Origin: an uncultured Planctomycetaceae bacterium
GTDB taxonomy: Bacteria > Planctomycetota > Planctomycetia > Planctomycetales > Planctomycetaceae
Assembly (NCBI GenBank): GCA_903871805.1
Contig: CAIQIE010000061.1
Span: forward strand, 1-36,588
DNA: 36,588 bases
Direction: 5' to 3'
Every line of letters starts with the position of its first letter. Position 1 is the first letter of the stretch. The notes under the pieces are model-generated. The model had not been told where the DNA came from. It saw only the letters and a list, made by a program, of their open reading frames with translations, and ran no database searches. Below are positions 1 through 7,364 of the stretch, in pieces. The position numbers and the translations under genes are program-made.

Positions 1-138
1 GGCTGGGGCTGGGAAGGCACACAAACGCGACACCGAGTTCGCGTGGGGGCCAACTACTACAACGGACCAGCACTGCAATATTCGTTCGCCGACCGCAGAG
101 AAAATCTGGTCGGCGGTGGAATCTGGCTGGACTTCTAA
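1..138 (+). CDS. C-terminal fragment of an outer-membrane-type protein, probably DUF1207 family
   Basis: The window opens inside a reading frame that ends at a TAA at 136-138 and gives 45 residues. The tail contains HRVRVGANYYNGPALQYSF and ends in GGGIWLDF. Alternating hydrophobic residues with a C-terminal aromatic Phe are typical of the last strand of an outer-membrane beta-barrel. The 'R-x-YYNGP ... G-G-x-DF' ending resembles my recollection of planctomycete DUF1207 proteins, whose function is unknown. The N-terminus is outside the window, so the family call rests on the tail only. No terminator follows directly; the next 1.7 kb is repeat-rich non-coding sequence. Confidence 0.5.
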   Translation, partial: GWGWEGTQTRHRVRVGANYYNGPALQYSFADRRENLVGGGIWLDF

Positions 139-755
139 TTCAGGGAGTTAGGGAGCTAGCGAGCTAGGGGGAGCGGAAGCCACGGCAGTGGCCAGCCGAA
201 AAGGTGGGGGCTGCTGCACCTTATTCTAGCGCTGTATGTTGCACCATCAGCACGAGGATTAGTGGTGCGCAACCCTAGGTGTTGTGACACGACGATGACC
301 TGAAGGTCGATGTCCCTGCCGATTGTTGAGGCTTGCCAGAGGAACGGGGGGGCCAGCCGACGATCGTTTGCGGCAAAGCGCACGGCACGATGTCGCCTGT
401 GGCCCCCAACCTGCCTGGTCTACCCGCCGGATTCCCTTGGCCTTCACGTGAGCGTCTTGACCAGTCACGGGCGGCCGCAAATCGCGATGCGATCGTAAGC
501 GAAGCTAGAGAACACAGGACTCACGCAGATCTTCGCCGTCCGCCTTTCATCACTATGAGGCACGTTTCGAGGCGAGTCCACCGGCCGCGCTTCGCCTGCC
601 ACCATGGGAAGGGGGATCTCATGCGCTGGCCATGTGATGGCGTGGTGCAGGGGATGTCAATCGCCTCAGGAAACTCGGGGTTTCACGCGCCGCACGGGGC
701 AATCATTCCGTAAAACTCGTGGAAGAAGAAATGACGGCCGAGGGGCGTTGAATGG
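139..755. other. Intergenic stretch, no supportable gene
   Basis: I see no open frame with recognisable domains or a convincing ribosome binding site. Short frames exist on both strands but overlap each other and have no recognisable composition. The start holds short iterations (gggagttagggagctagcgagc, in part) just after the upstream stop. The segment leads directly into the repeat cluster at 756. Confidence 0.5.
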
Positions 756-1492
756 AACCACGGAACACTCGGATCACACGGATCACACGGATCACACGGA
801 TCACACGGATCACACGGATCACACGGATCACACGGATCACACGGAAAAACGCTGTGTTGAGGTCGTTCCATGACAGGCTTGCTTTCATTCCCGTGCGACT
901 CATTCCGTGCCTTCTGTGTATTCTGTGGTTGAAAGCTGGGCGGCAGTGGTGTTTTGAGTTGAACCACGAAATACACGAATCACACGAAAAATGCAGGGCG
1001 TGGTGACAGGAAGTCTACTGGTTGTTTCCAGTGTTTTTGGGACTCATTTCGTGTCTTTCGTGTGATTCGTGGTTGAAAGACATTTCGGTAGCGGGGCGTT
1101 GAATGGAACCACGGAACACTCGGATCACACGGAAAAACGCTGTGTTGAGGTCGTTCCAGGACAGGCTTACTTTCATTCCCGTGCGACTCATTCCGTGTGT
1201 TCAGTGTATTCCGTGGTTGAAAACTGAGCGGTAGTTGTGTTTTGAGTTGAACCAAGAAATACACGAATCACACGAAAAACGGCGGGAGTGGTGACGACTG
1301 ACAGCCTTCGGTGTTTTGGGGATTCATTCCGTGTATTCAGTGTCTTCCGTGGTTGAAAACTGAGCGGCGGTTGTGTGTTGAGATGAACCACGGAAGGCAC
1401 GGAACACGCGGAAAAGCCCAGCGTTGAGGTCGTTCCGGGACAGGCTTGCTTTCAAACCGTTGAAACTCATTCTGTGTATTCCATGGTTGAAA
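756..1492. repeat. Cluster A: five quasi-palindromic intergenic repeats
   Basis: Five head-to-tail units lie at about 756-934, 961-1078, 1106-1223, 1249-1358 and 1385-1492. Each starts with a left arm of the form GAACCACG(G/A)AA-ACAC-(G/A)AA and ends with a right arm of the form TTC(C/T)GTGT..TTCGTGGTTGAAA. The arms are built from the module ACACGAA/ACACGGA and its reverse complement, so each unit could fold into a long hairpin. Units are joined by a conserved spacer of the type ctgagcggcagttgtgttttgagtt. The cores fall into at least three subtypes: 'ggtcgttcc..acaggctt', 'ggcgtggtgacaggaagtctactgg', and 'gtggtgacgactgacagc'. Frames through the arms yield only low-complexity peptides and are not genes. 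Confidence 0.9.
771..842. repeat. Tandem repeat, 8 copies of GGATCACAC
   Basis: Eight exact, uninterrupted copies of the 9-bp unit GGATCACAC lie at 771, 780, 789, 798, 807, 816, 825 and 834. They sit inside the left arm of the first cluster A unit. The sister unit at 1106 has the same flanks (ggaacactc ... ggaaaaacg) but only one copy, so this looks like a local slippage expansion. A frame across it would encode a Thr-Asp-His or Ile-Thr-Arg polymer, which I consider spurious. Confidence 0.95.
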
Positions 1493-1874
1493 TCCGGGCA
1501 GCGTCTGTGGGGTACAGGAAGAATTACTTGCTGGTGGTCGTTCCATCGATCGCAGAGCAATTCGAAGAACGATTAGCGTAATTCGACGCAATTCGACGTA
1601 ATTCGGAGCGACCGGAGAAACGACGCAAGCTCATTTTTCACAAGGGTTTACGGCCAGGAACGGAATCGTGTAAAGCTTCGGGATTTGCGCAATTCGACGT
1701 CATTCGGCTCCGATTTGCCCATTGCCCTTGTTGCCAAAGCCGATGAGTTGTGCATAAGATATTCCTGCGTGATGGCTCTGAAGTTTGCCGAGTGCCCAAT
1801 TTATTGTGCGTTCCGAAGTGGGTCAACCGCAGGATGTTGGCAGAACACACATCAGAAAGCAGGGAGAATAAACC
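1493..1874. other. Leader region of the XRE/ImmA operon with short AATTCGACG iterations
   Basis: There is no gene here. The motif aattcgacg occurs at about 1580 and 1590 and again near 1691. The stretch 1687-1724 (gcgcaattcg...ctccgatttgcccattg) recurs in slightly shorter form at 4384-4411, on the other side of the toxin-antitoxin-like operon. The 3' end carries the ribosome binding site (agggag) of the gene starting at 1875. Confidence 0.5.
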
Positions 1875-3056
1875 ATGCCCAGGAAGGCTGCTGCAACCGC
1901 ACCAGCACCTGCGAGCGAGGTGAGCAAACTGATTCGCAGGCAAAGGGAGGCCATGCGGATGACGGTGGCCCAGCTTGCACAGCGTATTGGCGTCAGTCGG
2001 AATACAGTGACCAACTACGAAAGCGGTAAAACTGAGCCGAACGCCAGCGATCTCGTGCGACTGTCCGGCGCACTAGGGTGCACAGTCACCGATTTGCTTT
2101 GTGATAGCGGCGCTTCACTGCCGCCTCGCTTTGCCTTTCGTGCCCATGCCCCGTTACGCAAAGACCCCGGAATCGCCGTCGCCGCCAGGAAATACCTGCG
2201 GGCTTACGACGAAATCGAGGAGATCACCAACTCGCGGCTGCAGGGCAAACTGCGGACGTTTGCTGGCGACGGCGAGGGGCCGCTCACGGATCGTGAAATC
2301 GAAAGTGCGGCAGACACGCTGCGTCAATCGAGTGGCCTGCACGACGCGGGACCGGAGAATATTGCCAGCGTCCTTGAGGGACTCGGCGTGCGGACGCTTT
2401 TCTTCGAGCATGAAGGCAAAGGGCTGGAGGGACTCAGCACGATCCACGGCGAGATGATGCTCGTGATGCTGCGGGACCGCAAGCGGGTCATCGAGCGAAC
2501 CATCTTCAGCGCCGCTCATGAATTAGGGCACCTGGTTCTTCACCGGCATTTGTTCACGAACGACGAGCGCGACGAAGAGGCGGACACCAGGCGTTACGAA
2601 GACGAAGCGAACAAGTTCGCCGGGAACTTTCTGGTGCCAAGCGACGAACTCGTGCGCATTTGGAAGGAAGAGCGACTGAACCGGCTTTCGCTGTTCAACG
2701 CTTTGATCCTCCTGAAGCGAGTCTTCCACGTCAGCTTCCACTGCCTGTATCACCGAGTCACGGAACTCAGGCTGCATTCCAGGATCGACGGAGCGATCTT
2801 CATCAACCTGATCAAGCAGCAGCTTGGAATCAAGGGGTTTGCGAAGATGGAGGAGCTCGAACCTGATCCGCTTAAACCGGAAGTTCTCTATCGAACCAAT
2901 CGTTTCAGCCGGCTTGTTCGTTCGGCCTTTCTTCAGGATTTGATTGGTGTCTCGAAGGTAGCCGAGCTGTTTCAGGTTCCAGTAAACAGGGCGACGGAAA
3001 TCACCGCGGAATGGCTGAGGCCCGGATATGAGCTGGTGGACGACGGCGATCTATGA
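1875..3056 (+). CDS. XRE-family regulator with ImmA/IrrE-type zinc peptidase domain (antitoxin-like)
   Basis: A 393-residue protein. Residues about 17-75 form a Cro/C1-type helix-turn-helix (LIRRQREAMRMTVAQLAQ, then GVSRNTVTNYESGKTEP). After a linker, an ImmA/IrrE (COG2856) metallopeptidase domain carries HELGH at 215-219 and the family's downstream EANKFAGNFLVP at about 243-254. Family knowledge: such fusions are regulators that cleave or bind partner repressors, and they often act as the antitoxin half of two-gene modules. The ATG at 1875 has an AGGGAG Shine-Dalgarno 10 bp upstream. Its 3' end overlaps the PIN gene by 29 bp, which implies translational coupling. The operon is isolated between two repeat clusters, which suggests acquired or mobile DNA. 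The domain call is firm; the antitoxin role is inferred from the neighbour. Confidence 0.88.
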   Translation: MPRKAAATAPAPASEVSKLIRRQREAMRMTVAQLAQRIGVSRNTVTNYESGKTEPNASDLVRLSGALGCTVTDLLCDSGASLPPRFAFRAHAPLRKDPGIAVAARKYLRAYDEIEEITNSRLQGKLRTFAGDGEGPLTDREIESAADTLRQSSGLHDAGPENIASVLEGLGVRTLFFEHEGKGLEGLSTIHGEMMLVMLRDRKRVIERTIFSAAHELGHLVLHRHLFTNDERDEEADTRRYEDEANKFAGNFLVPSDELVRIWKEERLNRLSLFNALILLKRVFHVSFHCLYHRVTELRLHSRIDGAIFINLIKQQLGIKGFAKMEELEPDPLKPEVLYRTNRFSRLVRSAFLQDLIGVSKVAELFQVPVNRATEITAEWLRPGYELVDDGDL

Positions 3057-3546
3057 CACGTGCTCGCTCATCACAATCGACAAACTGCTTCAGGAAAAGC
3101 GATCCCTCTCTCGCTGCTTCCCTAAGAAGTTGCTGGCACTGGATGTGTCGCTTACAGCAGATCAGATGTATGCGGAAACTGCGACGCGAATGAGGGAACT
3201 TGTGGAAATCTGTCCGCTTCCGCCACCGGTCGAATTGAAGGCGCTGCTGACCTCAGCGGACCTGTCAAAATCGCTGTCGGAAGTGGACAAGTTGCTGTTT
3301 GCAACTGCCATTCACACACAGTGTGCCGTTGTTACTGGTGATCGCCGGCTGGCATTGGCGCTTCGCAGGCAGGATCTGGTCGTGGGCAACATGGCCCTCA
3401 TCTTGAAAGACCTCGTTCAAATAAAGAAGCTCACGTCCGCGGTTGTCGAGGTGCTGCTTCAGCGTCTGGCAGATCGAAGGGACTTTGTCCTTGGCACCCC
3501 AACCCCGACATGGAACGACTTGCGGGATTATAAGTTTCCCGATTGA
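3028..3546 (+). CDS. PIN-like domain protein, probable toxin partner
   Basis: A 172-residue protein starting inside the 3' end of the XRE/ImmA gene. The N-terminus has a PIN-type first strand, AIYDTCSLI, with the acidic residue D10. Further acidic residues fall where PIN nucleases have them: E50 in MYAETATR, E85/D87 in SEVDKLLFATA, and D105 in VVTGDRRLALALR. The length is close to that of a single PIN domain. PIN toxins (VapC-like, DUF4411-like) are Mg-dependent RNases, and pairs of XRE-Zn-peptidase with PIN proteins are a known arrangement. The toxin role is inferred from the order, the overlap and the intact acidic set. It could instead be an anti-phage module component. Confidence 0.75.
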   Translation: MSWWTTAIYDTCSLITIDKLLQEKRSLSRCFPKKLLALDVSLTADQMYAETATRMRELVEICPLPPPVELKALLTSADLSKSLSEVDKLLFATAIHTQCAVVTGDRRLALALRRQDLVVGNMALILKDLVQIKKLTSAVVEVLLQRLADRRDFVLGTPTPTWNDLRDYKFPD

Positions 3547-3907
3547 GCATCTTCACGCTCGATTCCGCAGGATGCTACTACGCTGATGCCTGGCTTCAGA
3601 GTGGTGATTCAATCGCTGAAACGCAAGGGAAAAGCTCATCCCGTTGGCCAAAGAAAGGCCGGGCTCTGGTTTCCCGGTCCCAGCCAACCGGTCGGACCAC
3701 ACGATTGAAATTGATTACGCAGCATGACGAATCAACGCAAAAATGACGCAAAAGATGACGCAAAAAGAAACTGTGGGGATCGGTGTAACATCATGTTGCG
3801 AAAGCCTTTACAAATAATTTCCAGAGTTTGAGTGACGCAAAAATGGCGTAAAAAATGCTCCGATTCAGGTTCCCGCTCCTGCCCCAACGCTGCGGCCGGG
3901 CCTGATG
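3547..3907. other. Intergenic stretch with short TGACGCAAAA repeats
   Basis: Directly after the PIN gene a 67-codon frame begins with an overlapping TTG, but it has no recognisable features and I do not call it. TGACGCAAAA occurs exactly at 3744, 3756 and 3833. Degenerate versions are at 3733 and 3844 (tggcgtaaaa). The repeats are separated by about 12 bp where clustered, so they could be protein-binding iterons or simple duplication. Confidence 0.5.
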
Positions 3908-4298
3908 GAACCACGGAACACACGGAAAGCGCGGGGAGTGCTGAAGACTGACAGGCTTCGGTGTCTTTGTGACTCATTCCGTGTATTCAGTGTATTCCGT
4001 GGTTGAAAGCTGGGCGGCAGTGGTGTGTTGAGTTGAACCACGAAAGACACGAATCACACGAAAAAAGGCAGGGCGTGGTGACAGGAAGTCTACTGGTTGT
4101 TTCCAGTGTTTTTGCGACTCATTTCGTGTCTTTCGTGTGATCCGTGGTTGAAATCTGGGGCGGCAGTGGTGTGTTGACTTGAACCACGAAATACACGAAA
4201 CACACGAAAAATGCAGGGCGTGGTGACAGCAAGTCTACTGGTTGTTTCCAGTGTTTTTGCGACTCATTTCGTGTCTTTCGTGTGATTCGTGGTTGAAA
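3908..4298. repeat. Cluster B: three quasi-palindromic intergenic repeats
   Basis: Units lie at about 3908-4008, 4035-4153 and 4181-4298, in the same orientation as cluster A and joined by the same spacer (ggcggcagtggtgtgttga). The second and third units are near-identical to each other and to the cluster A unit at 961-1078, including the non-palindromic core (ggcgtggtgacag.aagtct). The first unit matches the cluster A unit at 1249. Non-adjacent copies being this similar suggests recent duplication or gene conversion. Confidence 0.9.
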
Positions 4299-4831
4299 GA
4301 AAGGGTAGCGTCGGCCAGGCACAGAACTTAATCATTTGCTGGCTCTGCTTCCCTGACCTGACGAGCGATTCAAAGGGGGATGAGCGCAATTCGCCTCCGA
4401 TTTACCCAGTGTCGTGGTGGCGAGCTGAATCGACCGCCTGCTCGGGGTTCAAACTCCATACCCACGGGACTCATTTTGTGTCACTCGTGTATTTCGTGGT
4501 TCCAAATCGCGATCTCGCTGGTAACAACACGTTCGTCACCCGCATTTTCATCAAGTTGCTACCGGGGCCCGGCGAAGTCCTTTTTGACATGTTCCTCAAC
4601 GTAGTGGATCACCGCTGCTTGGGTCTTCAACAGCAACATGCTGCTGAGACTCGTCGGTGCCGCATCCGGCCAGCTGCATCCGGCCAGTTGCCCACTCCCA
4701 TCAAATGATCATTCCTGAAATCCGAATGCGCGTCCGTCTCGCTACCTGGCCCGCATTTTACCGCCAATCAATGCAGGGCCAGGTCAGGAACGCGGGGGGC
4801 AACAGGCTGTGAAGTCAGCCAGATCAGAGAT
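4299..4831. other. Intergenic stretch with a repeat remnant and island-edge-like sequence
   Basis: No gene is supported. A degenerate right arm of the palindromic family (gggactcattttgtgtcac, then gtatttcgtggtt) lies at about 4467-4503 without its left arm. The segment 4384-4411 repeats sequence from 1687-1724. A short duplication of gcatccggccag occurs near 4661-4690. The remainder leads into the 3' end of the minus-strand cyclase gene. Confidence 0.45.
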
Positions 4832-6613
4832 CTACCAGAGCACAATCGCTCGGCCGGGGCCTGCATGACAACCGTCGATGCGTATCGGGGCGAACAGGAA
4901 GTAACTGTTCGCCCGAACGCTTTCCAGGTTGTAAAGAAACTCAACCCCGACCATGTCGGCGGACCCAAGCGCCCAATAGGTCATCGCCGCGCGACGCGGT
5001 TCCACTCCTCCCAAGTCCGGCGCATCGGTGGCGACGCAGCGAATGCCTCGACTGCCCAGATACTGAATCGCATCCGGACCAGGTGCTGCCCAGCCTTCTG
5101 ATTTTCCGGACAAAGGATCCGCCCACAACCCCTTGTCGTCCGGTGCCGGCTTCAGGTGCCGATCAATATGCCCCGTTCGAAAAATCACGATCTGCCCCGG
5201 CGAAAATTCTCCATGGGCTTTTTCGTCAGCTTTCAGCATGTCCACGGTAATCTCAGGTGATCGCGGAACATCAGACACTCGGGTACTGCCAGACAAGGAT
5301 CGAACATCCACAATTCGGGCGTCGCCACAGGTCCAGTCCAGCGGTACCTTCTCTGTCGTTCGCTCACTAAACCCACGCTTCCCATAACGGGATTCATACT
5401 CCGATAGCCAACCACGCACTTCCGGTGAGTACTCAACGTCAGTCCCGGCCGGTGGCAATGCAAACGATGGCGTAATCAAATGAGTCCCCGCGGTGGCGTC
5501 CATCAGATGCGTATGATGCCAGAGATCCAGATCCGGGGAATACAGAAAATCCACCTTCACATAAACCTGCCGATGACGGCCAGCATTTGCCCCGGGATTG
5601 GTGATTGGCGTCTTCATGTCCATGACAGGTGATAGATCAGCAGCTCGCCGGCCCCTCGCTGCATCAATCAGCCGCGCCGGTAGACTTCCCCCGGTGACCG
5701 CAAACGCTCGCGTTTCCGAATACATGCCGCCGGCATGCCGCGGAGATAACATCACGTAATACGCCCCGGTGGATGGCAACTGCGACAACCCCGTCGCCCC
5801 CTCCGTCCAGATCATCCCATGACGCAGACCGGCGTAATGAGTCGGCTCCGCAAGCACCGGCATGGGCCCCATGCTGGCACTGTCGGTCCCCAAAGTCATC
5901 ACGCCACGAGTCGCCAGAAACTCCATGGTCTCCGGGCCGGGATCTGGATATCCCGGGGCCAGTCTGTCGACAACGTCCGCAATGTAACGATGCCCGTCGG
6001 GAAATGGGCGATAGTATCGGTCTGAATAGTCGCTGCGAAAAAGTACGACATCGCCGAAACCCACGCGACGATGCGCCGCTTCAAATTTCTCAATGTCCGC
6101 GGGCATCACCAGAGGACTCACGCCGTTCGGCGCCTGATCCAGCAAATGCCGAACATCCACGATGCAGGCCTCGCCGCCAAACTGCCACGCCTCAATCTTC
6201 TCTGTAAAAGATGTTCCATAGGGACCAGATTTCTCCCGCTTCAACTCGGGACGAACCACGGAATGCGGGGGTACGTCCATCTGAGTCCCGGTGTTGCCGT
6301 CCATCAGCAGCACATCGATGTTGTAAACGCTGGTCGGGCCAACCTGCTGCTCATGAATCAGCTGAAACCTGGGAAAAGGATGAGTCGGCCAGGTGGCTGG
6401 ATATTCCGCAGCCACCAACAGCGAACAATCCACGAACTGCGTCTTCGCGTTTTCCTGCGCTGATACACGACCATCCCACCGCATGGTTGCCATCACTAAC
6501 ATCAGGATCAGGATGAAGATCCGGGGGAAATGCTGACCGCCGAAACCTTCGACGTTCTGAGTCAACCGATGAATACGGGACCGTGAAATACTTACTGCTG
6601 ACGTACTCTGCAT
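4832..6613 (-). CDS. Secreted tandem cyclase-family protein (PF04199-like) with degenerate metal motifs
   Basis: A 593-residue protein. The ATG at 6613 has a strong AGGAG 7 bp upstream. A basic N-terminus followed by a hydrophobic stretch (FPRIFILILMLVMATM, about 29-44) predicts export or an anchor. Two cyclase/kynurenine-formamidase-like domains follow, at about 57-320 and 345-593. Each has the later family landmarks (LFRSDYSDRYY and LGTDSASMG; IFRTGHIDRH and ATDAPDLGG). The HxGTHxDxPxH metal site of the family reads N-TGTQMDVPPH at 107-117 in domain 1 and T-AGTHLITPSF at 374-384 in domain 2. Domain 1 therefore keeps only Asp and the last His, and domain 2 keeps only one His. Either a different metal set or a non-catalytic binding role is possible. 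The substrate is unknown. Confidence 0.8.
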   Translation of the reverse strand: MQSTSAVSISRSRIHRLTQNVEGFGGQHFPRIFILILMLVMATMRWDGRVSAQENAKTQFVDCSLLVAAEYPATWPTHPFPRFQLIHEQQVGPTSVYNIDVLLMDGNTGTQMDVPPHSVVRPELKREKSGPYGTSFTEKIEAWQFGGEACIVDVRHLLDQAPNGVSPLVMPADIEKFEAAHRRVGFGDVVLFRSDYSDRYYRPFPDGHRYIADVVDRLAPGYPDPGPETMEFLATRGVMTLGTDSASMGPMPVLAEPTHYAGLRHGMIWTEGATGLSQLPSTGAYYVMLSPRHAGGMYSETRAFAVTGGSLPARLIDAARGRRAADLSPVMDMKTPITNPGANAGRHRQVYVKVDFLYSPDLDLWHHTHLMDATAGTHLITPSFALPPAGTDVEYSPEVRGWLSEYESRYGKRGFSERTTEKVPLDWTCGDARIVDVRSLSGSTRVSDVPRSPEITVDMLKADEKAHGEFSPGQIVIFRTGHIDRHLKPAPDDKGLWADPLSGKSEGWAAPGPDAIQYLGSRGIRCVATDAPDLGGVEPRRAAMTYWALGSADMVGVEFLYNLESVRANSYFLFAPIRIDGCHAGPGRAIVLW

Positions 6614-7252
6614 CTGTCGTCTCCTGAAAACTTAAGTGGGAATGAGACGTAGGAAATCATCGAAAGATTTCGTCGCAAATTCAACAGACCCGCTCAAACC
6701 GTACAGGAAGCAGAAGCCCAGCCAGAAGATCAATGCAGGGCCGTTACGAAGAAATCAGCCGCTCGAAGCTTCAGGGATTACAAACAATCTGCCCCCCCCG
6801 ACCAAATAGGATCCTCGGCCATGGCAGCAGACCAGTGCGAACATTTGCACGATTTACAGGAAGGCAACAGCGCGGCACCGGCCACCAGCCGGCCAATCTT
6901 TCGCGACGCGGACAGGCAGCGATACAGGTCTGCGTCTGAAAACAATCCAGTTCGGCAATAGCCCCGCAACATCCCCGCACGCACATATGGCCTGCGCCGA
7001 GCCTCGGGAATACGCGCACGCCCCCAAACGCCTGGCTGCTGACCTTGCATGCGATGATTTTGCAGGCAGCGAACGTCCTGTTCCCGTGCGCTAGATTGCC
7101 CGGCTCATCGTTCGGTCACAGCGCCATGAAATCGTGCCTCAGGAGCCAACAGCGGCACGATTCAGCAGGGACTCCCCAAGATTAGCCGTCGTCGGATGCA
7201 GCGTTTGTGCCATGGCGGGACACCACGGAGCCCCGGGTATGCAACCCAAATG
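6614..7252. other. Intergenic stretch, no supportable gene
   Basis: About 640 bp separate the cyclase start from the porin terminator. Overlapping short frames on both strands have no recognisable domain, start context or plausible composition. The first 40 bp contain the Shine-Dalgarno of the cyclase gene. Its promoter should lie here, but I see no clear -35/-10 pair. Confidence 0.5.
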
Positions 7253-7290
7253 AAAAAGCACGTCGGCATCTGCAACGCCGACGTGCTTTT
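7253..7290 (-). terminator. Rho-independent terminator of the porin gene
   Basis: A perfect 14-bp stem joins 7254-7267 (aaaagcacgtcggc) and 7277-7290 (gccgacgtgctttt) through a 9-nt loop. Read on the minus strand, the stem ends in a run of five T. It lies about 75 bp past the porin stop codon at 7365. The A/T ends of the stem would let it work in both directions. Confidence 0.9.
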
Positions 7291-7364
7291 GATTATTTGA
7301 TGAGTGTCAGGCGATTGCCCTGACGAGGACACACACCCTGCTGTCACGTTTGCCCCGGGAAATC

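Noticed and set aside
752..1006. Open frames across the repeats encoding Thr-Asp-His or Ile-Thr-Arg polymers
   Set aside because: They are translations of the 9-bp tandem and palindromic arms on both strands, with no start signal and no natural composition.
756..1492. CRISPR array
   Set aside because: Units are head-to-tail with internal inverted arms and a conserved spacer rather than identical short repeats with unique spacers; no cas genes are present.
3543..3746. 67-codon frame overlapping the PIN stop
   Set aside because: The TTG start overlaps the previous stop, but there is no ribosome site, the composition is unremarkable, and it runs into the TGACGCAAAA repeats.
756..4298. Integron attC sites around a toxin-antitoxin cassette
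   Set aside because: The spacer-arm junction GTTGAAC fits the GTTRRRY core and the sizes fit, but the arms are repetitive modular palindromes, units sit in tandem without cassettes between them, and no integrase is seen.
4430..4480. tRNA-like GGGGTTCAAACTCC element
   Set aside because: Flanking bases do not form a T-stem, and no acceptor, D or anticodon arms can be drawn.
5773..6207. 144-codon plus-strand frame inside the cyclase gene
   Set aside because: Antisense shadow of a well-supported coding sequence, rich in Pro/Arg/Ser as expected from the opposite strand.
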